This document shows positions 1 through 6,531 of a stretch of 42,849 nucleotides of DNA, piece by piece (the stretch's first letter is position 1; each line of letters begins with the position of its first letter). The notes beneath the pieces were generated by a model, which was not told where the DNA came from, did not search any database, and was given only the letters and a program-made list of their open reading frames with translations. Made by a program: the position numbers and the translations under genes. This DNA is from Acidobacteriaceae bacterium (GTDB lineage: Bacteria > Acidobacteriota > Terriglobia > Terriglobales > Acidobacteriaceae): the NCBI GenBank assembly GCA_003166855.1, contig PMUM01000473.1, positions 1 to 42,849 of the forward strand. Direction: 5' to 3'.

Positions 1-726
1 GAGAAGGGCGCCTTCACCGGAGCCGTAAGCAAGAAAATTGGACGCCTTGAACTCGCCGACAAGGGCACTCTTTTCCTCGACGAGATCGGGGACATTTCCC
101 TCACCTTGCAACCCAAGCTGCTGCGAGTTTTGCAGGACCAGGAATTCGAGCGCTTAGGCGGAAACCAGACCCTGAAGGTGGACTTTCGCCTGATTGCCGC
201 AACCAACGTCGATCTCGGTGCAGCGGTGCGCGAAAAGGAATTTCGCAGCGATTTATATTACCGCCTCAACGTCTTTCCCATACACGTGCCCCCATTGCGG
301 GAACGGCGCGAGGACATCCGCTTGCTCGTCGAACACTTTGTCCAGAAGTGCGCGCGGCGCATGAACAAGTCGATCACCAGCATTCCCAGGAAAACCATGG
401 ACGCCCTGATGGCGTGGCAATGGCCCGGCAATGTACGCGAGTTGGAAAATTTTATCGAGCGCTCCGTGATTCTCACACAAGGTTCTGTGCTGGTCGCGCC
501 CTTAAGTGAAATGCAGCCAACTAGCGCCGTGGCGGCGGCAAAAAAAACCGACGAAACCCTGGAGGCGAAAGAGCGCGAACACATCCTGCAAGCTCTTCGC
601 GCAAGCCGTGGGCAGATCGGCGGACCGCGCGGCGCAGCCAAGCGTCTCGGTCTGAAACGCACCACGCTGCAATCGAAGCTCAAACATTTGAAGATCGATC
701 CCCATTCCAAATCCATCAGCCATTAG
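1..726 (+). CDS. Sigma-54-dependent transcriptional activator, 3' part (partial)
   Basis: The frame is open from the first base, so the N-terminus (any sensory domain) lies outside the window. The visible 241 residues are the second half of an NtrC/FhlA-type AAA+ domain followed by a DNA-binding domain. The sigma-54 contact loop GAFTGA is at residues 3-8, the Walker B region [10 protein letters not shown] at about 22-31, and the sensor/arginine-finger stretch around [14 protein letters not shown] and [10 protein letters not shown] follows. The C-terminus carries a Fis-type helix-turn-helix ([19 protein letters not shown]). Such proteins use ATP hydrolysis to open sigma-54 RNA polymerase promoters. 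The HTH wording resembles FhlA-like GAF-containing members, but the sensor cannot be seen. It points toward the amide-ligase cassette 168 bases downstream. A regulatory link is possible but not shown, since no -24/-12 promoter was found there. Confidence 0.93.
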   Translation, partial: EKGAFTGAVSKKIGRLELADKGTLFLDEIGDISLTLQPKLLRVLQDQEFERLGGNQTLKVDFRLIAATNVDLGAAVREKEFRSDLYYRLNVFPIHVPPLRERREDIRLLVEHFVQKCARRMNKSITSIPRKTMDALMAWQWPGNVRELENFIERSVILTQGSVLVAPLSEMQPTSAVAAAKKTDETLEAKEREHILQALRASRGQIGGPRGAAKRLGLKRTTLQSKLKHLKIDPHSKSISH

Positions 727-761
727 TCGCGATGAGGGAACTTCTGATTAATTCCCCGGGG

Positions 762-791
762 CTTCCGTGCGCCCCTGTGTCCCCTGTGGTT
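762..791 (-). repeat. CACAG-type dispersed intergenic motif, copy 1
   Basis: Read on the minus strand this is an 'aaccacaggggacacagg' type sequence. It closely resembles 15597-15625 on the plus strand (accacagaagacacggagg) and more loosely 5134-5154. It lies in the gap between the sigma-54 activator and the esterase gene. The function is unknown. Confidence 0.45.
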
Positions 792-878
792 TATGCTTTT
801 TTTCGGCACTTAATCGGAGTCTCCTTAGCAGCCAGGATATAAGCTCTCTTTTGATCTTCTTTCCAGCCCTTCTTCGGT

Positions 879-884
879 TACAAT
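879..884 (+). promoter_or_regulatory. Possible -10 box (TACAAT) of the amide-ligase cassette
   Basis: TACAAT sits 10 bases before the ATG at 895. Transcription would then start about four bases before the ATG, giving a nearly leaderless mRNA. That agrees with the absence of a Shine-Dalgarno sequence. No good -35 box is spaced correctly (TTGATC at 851-856 is too far), so support is weak. Confidence 0.25.
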
Positions 885-894
885 CCTCGCGCAG

Positions 895-1605
895 ATGAAC
901 CGCGAATATAACAAACAATACAGCCACGAATTGGGCCGCGACATGGAGTCGCTCGTCTACGGCCACGCCGGCCAACCAATCCTCGTTTTCCCCACCTCCC
1001 AAGGTCGTTTCTTTGAATACGAAGATGCCGGCATGATCCACGCGCTCGCTGGCAAATCGGAAGGTGGCGCGATCCAGATCTTCTGCGTGGACAGCGTCGA
1101 CAGCGAGAGTTGGTACAACAAAAGCGTACATCCGGGAGCCCGCATCTGGCGCCACGTTCAGTACGAACGGTACCTGCTCAACGAGTTTCTCCCCTATTTA
1201 AAGTGGAGAAACTGGTCTCCCCAAATCGCCGTGACCGGCTGCAGTTTTGGCGGTTATCATGCTCTGAATTTTGCCATGCGCCATCCCGATTTAGTTTCGG
1301 GCTGCGCGACCATGAGCGGATCCTACGACATCAAGAGCTTTCTCGACGGCTACTACGACGACAACGTCTACTTCAACAATCCTCCAGACTACCTTTCCAA
1401 CATGAACGACGACTGGTTCCTGAGCCGCATCCGGCAGATGAACATAGTCCTCGGATCATCGGACTGGGATATGTGCCTCGATGCCAACGTAAAGATGTCC
1501 GCCATTCTCCACGGCAAGGGCATTCCTCATTGGCTGGATATTTATGGAGACAACAGCAAACACGATTGGCCGCTGTGGCAGCGCATGGCACAAAAATATT
1601 TTTGA
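895..1605 (+). CDS. Esterase-family alpha/beta hydrolase
   Basis: This 236-residue cytoplasmic protein (no signal peptide) has the fold features of the putative esterase (esterase D-like) family. The nucleophile elbow is GCSFGG with Ser117. A plausible acid lies near Asp189-191 (SSDWDMCLD), and the catalytic His is probably His223 in the KHDWPLW motif near the C-terminus. The first strands (PILVFPTSQGRFFEYED) match the family's oxyanion-side region. The family hydrolyses carboxylic or thio-esters; the substrate cannot be told. It is the first gene of a five-gene co-directional set with two ATP-grasp-type proteins, a GCS2 ligase and an M29 peptidase. It may therefore hydrolyse or release an ester or thioester intermediate of that pathway (inference). 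The start is the ATG at 895; there is no clear ribosome binding site. Confidence 0.85.
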   Translation: MNREYNKQYSHELGRDMESLVYGHAGQPILVFPTSQGRFFEYEDAGMIHALAGKSEGGAIQIFCVDSVDSESWYNKSVHPGARIWRHVQYERYLLNEFLPYLKWRNWSPQIAVTGCSFGGYHALNFAMRHPDLVSGCATMSGSYDIKSFLDGYYDDNVYFNNPPDYLSNMNDDWFLSRIRQMNIVLGSSDWDMCLDANVKMSAILHGKGIPHWLDIYGDNSKHDWPLWQRMAQKYF

Positions 1606-1651
1606 CGAAGTATTTCTAAGAGGGTGCGGAAAAACTCGATCTTGTCTTGGC

Positions 1652-1688
1652 TTTGGGTGGCGCAGCGCTTCAGCGCTGCGATAACAGC
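1652..1688 (+). repeat. 37-bp dispersed repeat, plus copy
   Basis: Thirty-seven bases here are identical to the reverse complement of 22608-22644. The core gcgcagcgcttcagcgctgc is a palindrome that can fold into a hairpin. A second small hairpin (gcgcctttaggcgc) follows just downstream. The repeat lies in the 222-base gap between the esterase and the first ATP-grasp gene, where it could interrupt or attenuate co-transcription (inference). Confidence 0.8.
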
Positions 1689-1827
1689 TTTGTTTTGACT
1701 GCGCCTTTAGGCGCTGAGGTCGCCCTCTCTGGCCCGCGATAGACATTTTCCGCAGCCTCCTAGGGGCGAAATTGGCACGTTGCTCATCGCGCTTCCACTA
1801 GCAATCGCAATTGAGCGAGAATCAATT

Positions 1828-2811
1828 ATGGCAAACAAGAAAATCGCAATTCTCTTTGGCATGGAAAACACCTTCCCGCCAGCCCTCGTCGAAAAGATTA
1901 ACGCCATGAAGATCGACGGCGTTTCCGCCGAGTTTGTAAAAATCGGCGGGATCCGCATGGACGAGCCGAAGAAATACGACGTCCTCGTCGATCGCATTTC
2001 GCAGGACATTCCCTTCTACCGCGCGTATTTAAAGAACGCAATGCTGCACGGGACGATCGTCATCAACAATCCCTTCTGGTGGACCGCCGACGATAAGTTC
2101 TTTAACTATGCGCTCGCGCATAAGATGGGCGTGGCCATTCCACCTACCGTGATTTTGCCGCATCACGAGCATCCGCCGGACACCACCGATAAGTCGATGC
2201 GCAACTTAATCTACCCGTTGAATTGGGAAGAACTCTTCGACTATGTCGGCTTCCCGGCGTTCTTAAAGCCCTACTCCGGCGGCGGATGGAAGCACGTATA
2301 CAAAGTCCATTCTCCCGAAGAATTCTTCCATAACTACAACCAGACGGGAGACCTTTGCCTGACCCTCCAACACGGCGTCGAGTTCGAAGACTATTACCGC
2401 TGTTACGTAGTGGGCCAGGAAAAAGTCCACATCATGAAGTACGATCCGAAAGCCCCGCATCACGAGCGCTACGTAAAGGGCAATCCGCAGCCCGGAGCAA
2501 AGTTGAAAGAGCGCATCGAAAAAGATGCGCTAGCCCTATGCCGCGCTCTAGGCTACGACCTGAACACAGTCGAGTTCGCCGTCGAGGCTGGCATCCCCTA
2601 TGCCATCGACTTCATGAATCCCGCGCCCGACGCCGAGATCACCTCAGTAGGACAGCAAAATTTCGAATGGATCGTGGATGCCGTAGCGGACATGGCGGTC
2701 AAGAAAGCCCTGAGCGAAGAAAATCCAGTGGAGGAATTGCGCTGGGCCGCGTTCCTGAACGGCCCGACGCCAACTGAAAGCCGCTCGTCAAAAGTAAGGA
2801 AAAAGGCATAA
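1828..2811 (+). CDS. ATP-grasp (RimK-like) ligase-type protein
   Basis: The 327-residue protein has an ATP-grasp layout. An N-terminal pre-ATP domain starts with KKIAILFG. The nucleotide-binding segment is FPAFLKPYSGGGW with Lys147 and a Gly-rich loop. A C-terminal metal-binding strand reads YAIDFMNPAPDAE with Asp261 and the N-P pair. ATP-grasp ligases of this class join a carboxylate, activated as acyl phosphate, to an amine or thiol. The substrate is unknown. The frame is open further upstream (to 1780), but the ATG at 1828 (MANKKIAIL) starts exactly where homology is expected and has a weak purine-rich site (GAGCGAGA). The next gene, a GCS2 ligase, starts 109 bases downstream. Use of TTA/CTA leucine codons is noticeably higher than in the downstream kinase gene. 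Confidence 0.85.
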   Translation: MANKKIAILFGMENTFPPALVEKINAMKIDGVSAEFVKIGGIRMDEPKKYDVLVDRISQDIPFYRAYLKNAMLHGTIVINNPFWWTADDKFFNYALAHKMGVAIPPTVILPHHEHPPDTTDKSMRNLIYPLNWEELFDYVGFPAFLKPYSGGGWKHVYKVHSPEEFFHNYNQTGDLCLTLQHGVEFEDYYRCYVVGQEKVHIMKYDPKAPHHERYVKGNPQPGAKLKERIEKDALALCRALGYDLNTVEFAVEAGIPYAIDFMNPAPDAEITSVGQQNFEWIVDAVADMAVKKALSEENPVEELRWAAFLNGPTPTESRSSKVRKKA

Positions 2812-2920
2812 GCCTAGGCCGCTCCCCGATCGAGACTCGATAACACTGTCCGCGCCGTACCGGCTCATTGATATACTAGTTTGACTTACTGCCAGCTACT
2901 CCCGGGCAGCGCCGGATGCC

Positions 2921-4063
2921 GTGATGAAGCCTACATTCACGCTAGGAATCGAAGAGGAATATCAGACCGTCGATCCCGAGACTCGAGATCTTCGCTCGCA
3001 TATTCACGCCGAGATTATCGAGAAGGGCAAGCTGATTCTGCAGGAGCGGGTCAAGACGGAGATGCATCAATCCGTCGTCGAAGTAGGCACCTCCATTTGC
3101 GCCAATATTAAAGATGCCCGCGAAGAGCTGCGAAATCTCCGCTATCACATCATCCGCCTGGCCCGCGAAAATAATTTGCGCATAGCCTCCGCCGCAACTC
3201 ATCCCTTCGCCGATTGGCGCGTCCAGGCCCTCACTCCCGGAGAGCGCTACAAAAACATAGTCGAAGATATGCAACTGGTAGCCCGCGCCAACCTGATTTT
3301 TGGCCTGCACGTCCACGTTGGCATCGAAGACCGCGAGACCCTGATTCATTTAATGAATCACGCCCGCTATTTTGTGCCACACCTGCTGGCGCTTTCGTCG
3401 AATTCACCCTTCTGGCTGGGGATGGATACGGGGCTAAAGTCCTATCGCTGCAAGGTCTTCGACAAATTTCCACGCACCAACCTTCCCGATTATTTTCCCA
3501 GCTGGGGCGAGTACGAAAATTACGTCAAGTTACTCGTGAAGACAAATTCAATCGACAACGCCAAGAAAATCTGGTGGGATATCCGGCCCCATCCATTCTT
3601 TCCTACCCTCGAATTCCGCGTCTGCGATCTGCCCATGAGGCTCGACGAAACCATCGCGCTCGCAGCCCTGATCCAGGCAACCGTGGCCAAGCTTTATAAG
3701 CTCTACTCCCAGAACCAGGGATTCCGCCTCTACCGCCGGTCGCTCCTCATGGAAAACAAGTGGCGCGCGGCGCGCTACGGCATCAACGGAAAACTGATCG
3801 ACTTCGGCAAGCAGACGGAAGTTCCCGAGCGCGACTTGATCGAAGAATATCTCGCCTTCGTCGATGACGTGCTCGACGAACTCGATTGCCGCGAAGAGGT
3901 CGAATACATTCGCGAGATCATGAAGATGGGAACCGGCGCTGACCGGCAATTAGAGGTCTATCGCAGAACCGGCGACATGAAGGCCGTAATGGACTACATC
4001 ATTGAGGAGACAGAGGTGGGCGTCGATGAAGCAGACAGTTTGCCCACTGCGCGCGCCGTCTAA
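2921..4063 (+). CDS. Carboxylate-amine ligase, YbdK/GCS2 family
   Basis: The 380-residue protein belongs to the GCS2 branch of the glutamine-synthetase-like fold. The ATP/metal signature LGIEEEYQ is at residues 8-15, the HVHVGI metal motif at 130-135, and LEFRVCDLP at about 230-238. Length and motif order match YbdK-type proteins, which in E. coli show weak glutamate-cysteine ligase activity. Many homologues sit in metabolite clusters where they form amide bonds with other partners. GTG 2921 and ATG 2924 are both possible starts. The stop TAA shares its last base with the ATG of the M29 peptidase gene, so the two are translationally coupled and probably act together. The substrate cannot be predicted, and a glutathione role is not supported because no glutathione synthetase signature accompanies it. 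Confidence 0.92.
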   Translation: MMKPTFTLGIEEEYQTVDPETRDLRSHIHAEIIEKGKLILQERVKTEMHQSVVEVGTSICANIKDAREELRNLRYHIIRLARENNLRIASAATHPFADWRVQALTPGERYKNIVEDMQLVARANLIFGLHVHVGIEDRETLIHLMNHARYFVPHLLALSSNSPFWLGMDTGLKSYRCKVFDKFPRTNLPDYFPSWGEYENYVKLLVKTNSIDNAKKIWWDIRPHPFFPTLEFRVCDLPMRLDETIALAALIQATVAKLYKLYSQNQGFRLYRRSLLMENKWRAARYGINGKLIDFGKQTEVPERDLIEEYLAFVDDVLDELDCREEVEYIREIMKMGTGADRQLEVYRRTGDMKAVMDYIIEETEVGVDEADSLPTARAV

Positions 4064-5127
4064 TGAGCTTGATGAAAACTGACTCGCAATTAAACGCAGA
4101 ATCCAACCGGCAACTGAATCAGATGGCTTTTGATCCGCAACTGACCCTCGGGGCGCGGAATGCAGTCCGCGTCTGCCTGCGCGTGCAGCCCTCCGAAAAA
4201 GTTACAGTCATCACCGATGAAGTCAGCCTCGAAATCGCCGCGGCCATCGTCCACGAACTCGAAGAGTTGGGCTGTACGTACAAAACCTGGGTGCTCGAAG
4301 ATGTCGCCACTCGTCCGCTGACCGATTTGCCGCTCGTAATCGCGGACGACCTCGAATCGAGCCAGGTCAGCATTTTTGCCGTGCAGGCGCAGACCAACGA
4401 ACTCCGCTCGCGCATGCAGATGACCGACATTGTTAACCACCAGAAAATCCGCCACGCGCACATGGTCAACATCAACAAGCGCATCATGCTCGAAGGCATG
4501 CGCGCCGACTTCCAAAAAGTCGATCGCTTAAGCATAAAAGTGCTGGAGACAGTCCGTAAAGCAAAACAGATTCGCGCGATTACCCCTTCAGGTACGGACC
4601 TCGTGGCCGATCTAAATCCGAATTATCGCTGGGTAAAAACTAGTGGAATTATCAGCACCGAAAAGTGGGGTAACCTTCCCGGCGGCGAGGTCTTCACCAC
4701 CCCCGGCGAGGTCAACGGCACATTCGTCATCGATGGAGTAGTCGGCGATTATCTGTGCGCGAAGTTCGGCGACTTAAAAGCGCATCCCTTGACCATCCTG
4801 GTGAAAGGCAATCGCCTAATCGAAGCGCACTCCTCAAATAAAGAATTAAAAGACGATTTCTGGGCCTACACTCACACCGACGAAAACAGTAACCGGGTAG
4901 GCGAGTTCGCGATAGGCACCAACATCGAACTGAAAGATGTAATCGGCGAAATATTGCAAGATGAAAAATACCCCGGCGTCCACATAGCCTTCGGAAACCC
5001 TTACGGCGCCCACACCGGCGCAGAGTGGTATTCCGCAACCCACATCGATGTCGTCGGACGCAAATTCGATATCTGGGTCGATGACGAACAAATTATGCGC
5101 GGCGGCCAATTCTTAATCGAGGCGTAA
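4063..5127 (+). CDS. M29-family aminopeptidase-like protein
   Basis: This 354-residue protein resembles thermophilic aminopeptidases (AmpS/PepS, M29), which are cytoplasmic two-metal exopeptidases. The expected ligands are present in order: Glu209 (GGEVFTTP), Glu281 (GEFAIGTN), His307 and Tyr314 seven residues apart (HIAFGNPYG), then His327-x-Asp329 (ATHIDVV). The complete set suggests an active enzyme. Its ATG overlaps the stop codon of the preceding GCS2 ligase by one base. An amide-bond hydrolase coupled to an amide-bond ligase suggests trimming or recycling of the cassette product. Re-use of the metallo-fold for another reaction is also possible. The first 25 or so residues before QLTLGARNAV are not typical of the family and are Asn/Gln-rich. 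Confidence 0.88.
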   Translation: MSLMKTDSQLNAESNRQLNQMAFDPQLTLGARNAVRVCLRVQPSEKVTVITDEVSLEIAAAIVHELEELGCTYKTWVLEDVATRPLTDLPLVIADDLESSQVSIFAVQAQTNELRSRMQMTDIVNHQKIRHAHMVNINKRIMLEGMRADFQKVDRLSIKVLETVRKAKQIRAITPSGTDLVADLNPNYRWVKTSGIISTEKWGNLPGGEVFTTPGEVNGTFVIDGVVGDYLCAKFGDLKAHPLTILVKGNRLIEAHSSNKELKDDFWAYTHTDENSNRVGEFAIGTNIELKDVIGEILQDEKYPGVHIAFGNPYGAHTGAEWYSATHIDVVGRKFDIWVDDEQIMRGGQFLIEA

Positions 5128-5133
5128 ATATTT

Positions 5134-5154
5134 TTCACCGCCGAGGCGCAGAGA
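5134..5154 (+). repeat. CACAG-type dispersed motif, weak copy
   Basis: The stretch around caccgccgaggcgcagagaa lies just after the M29 stop codon. It loosely resembles the intergenic motifs at 762-791 and 15597-15625. It is short and imperfect. Confidence 0.25.
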
Positions 5155-5188
5155 ACATCGCGATGGGCTTGACGCGCATTGAACGCCG

Positions 5189-6373
5189 ATGATTCCCGCT
5201 TACCGCGAAGACTTCAACGCGCGCTTCACCCAAGAAAAGTACGACCGCCTTCAGCGCGAGATGACCTCCCGCTGCGGAACGGAAGTCCCATTCGCTCTCT
5301 GCGAGACTCCGTGTTTCTTCCCCGACGCTCTAGTTCAGCGCATGGCCGAAGACGGAAAAGCTCTGATCCTCCAGTTAGTCGAGAATAAGGATTACCGCGC
5401 CCGTTCGGAAGCCTCGATCCCCGCCCAGTTTCGCGTGCCGAATGAATCGCCGCATCCGATGTTCATTCAAGTCGACTTCGGCCTGGTGCGCGATTCGAAA
5501 GGCGACTTACAGCCCAAGTTAGTCGAGTTACAAGCCTTCCCTTCCCTCTACGCCTACCAGCCCGTTCTAGCTCAGGCTTATATCGACGTCTTCGAACTAG
5601 ACACGAAGCTTCGCTTCTTTCTTAGTGGTCTCGACTCGACTTCCTATAACCAACTCCTAAAAGACGCCATCGTGGCAGGCCACGATCCTGCGAATGTAGT
5701 ACTGATGGAGGTCCATCCCGAAGAACAAAAAACACGCCCCGATTTTCTGCTAACCGAGAAGTTGTTGGGAATTCGCACCGTCTGCATCACCAAGATTCGC
5801 AAACAAGGGCGCCATCTGTTTTATGAAGAACAAGGCAAGCAGATTCCGATAGAGCGAATCTATAACCGCACCATCGTCGATGAACTGGAACGCAAGGGTG
5901 TAACACCACCCTTCGATTTTCGCGACGATCTCGACATAGAATGGGCAGGCCATCCCAACTGGTATTTCCGCATCAGCAAATATTCAATCCCCTATCTAAA
6001 ACATCCCTCAGTGCCGCGAACCTGGTTTCTAGATCAATTATCAGAAGTCCCCGCCGATCTCGACAATTTCGTCCTCAAACCGCTCTACTCCTTCGCCGGT
6101 CTCGGAGTAGTCATCGCCCCGACGTGCGCCGACATCGACGCGATTCCCGCTGCAAAACGCAGCAGCTACATCATGCAAGAGCGACTGAATTTCACTCCAG
6201 TAGTAGATACTCCGTACGGCCCAACTAAGGTCGAGTTACGCATCATGTATGTGTGGGTCGATAAGTTAGTACCTGTGCTCACGATCGTCCGCATGGGCCG
6301 CGGCCTCATGATGGGCGTCGATCAAAACAAAAACATGAAATGGGTAGGCTCGTCAGCGGCGCTGATTGGTTAA
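5189..6373 (+). CDS. Second ATP-grasp-like protein of the cassette
   Basis: This 394-residue protein has no signal peptide. The N-terminal half has VDFGLVRD (Asp96) and LVELQAFPSLYAYQ (Glu113), resembling acidic metal or substrate motifs of glutathionylspermidine-synthase-like and circularly permuted ATP-grasp proteins. The C-terminal half has FVLKPLYSFAGLGV with Lys297, a typical nucleotide-binding strand and loop, and VELRIMYVW with Glu349, a likely metal ligand. The assignment to ATP-grasp-like ligases rests on these motifs; the exact family is not certain. It starts 61 bases after the M29 gene. Two ATP-grasp-type proteins plus a GCS2 ligase in one run imply at least two, perhaps three, ATP-dependent bond-forming steps. 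Leucine codons TTA and CTA are frequent here compared with the following kinase gene. Confidence 0.72.
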   Translation: MIPAYREDFNARFTQEKYDRLQREMTSRCGTEVPFALCETPCFFPDALVQRMAEDGKALILQLVENKDYRARSEASIPAQFRVPNESPHPMFIQVDFGLVRDSKGDLQPKLVELQAFPSLYAYQPVLAQAYIDVFELDTKLRFFLSGLDSTSYNQLLKDAIVAGHDPANVVLMEVHPEEQKTRPDFLLTEKLLGIRTVCITKIRKQGRHLFYEEQGKQIPIERIYNRTIVDELERKGVTPPFDFRDDLDIEWAGHPNWYFRISKYSIPYLKHPSVPRTWFLDQLSEVPADLDNFVLKPLYSFAGLGVVIAPTCADIDAIPAAKRSSYIMQERLNFTPVVDTPYGPTKVELRIMYVWVDKLVPVLTIVRMGRGLMMGVDQNKNMKWVGSSAALIG

Positions 6374-6501
6374 CCCGCGCTTCTCGATCGCCCAATGTTT
6401 TCCGCCAATCTCGGTTGACCCAACCGCGCTGACCGCCTACCATTACGCCTTCGCGGGGACGGTCAAATTTCAGCGTTACAAATAGAATCAAAGTCAACAG
6501 C

Positions 6502-6520
6502 CGCGGGCGGGGCGCCCGCG
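6502..6520 (+). repeat. GC-rich hairpin just upstream of kinase start
   Basis: Perfect 8-bp arms (cgcgggcg / cgcccgcg) with a 3-base loop end 11 bases before the ATG at 6532. They occupy the place of a Shine-Dalgarno sequence. In RNA this would be a very stable stem and could limit translation. The sequence is similar in style to the other intergenic palindromes of this window. Confidence 0.55.
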
Positions 6521-6531
6521 CCACATGAGCT

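Noticed and set aside
1772-1784. ttggcacgttgct as a sigma-54 -24/-12 promoter
   Set aside because: The spacing between TGGCAC and TTGC is one base instead of five.
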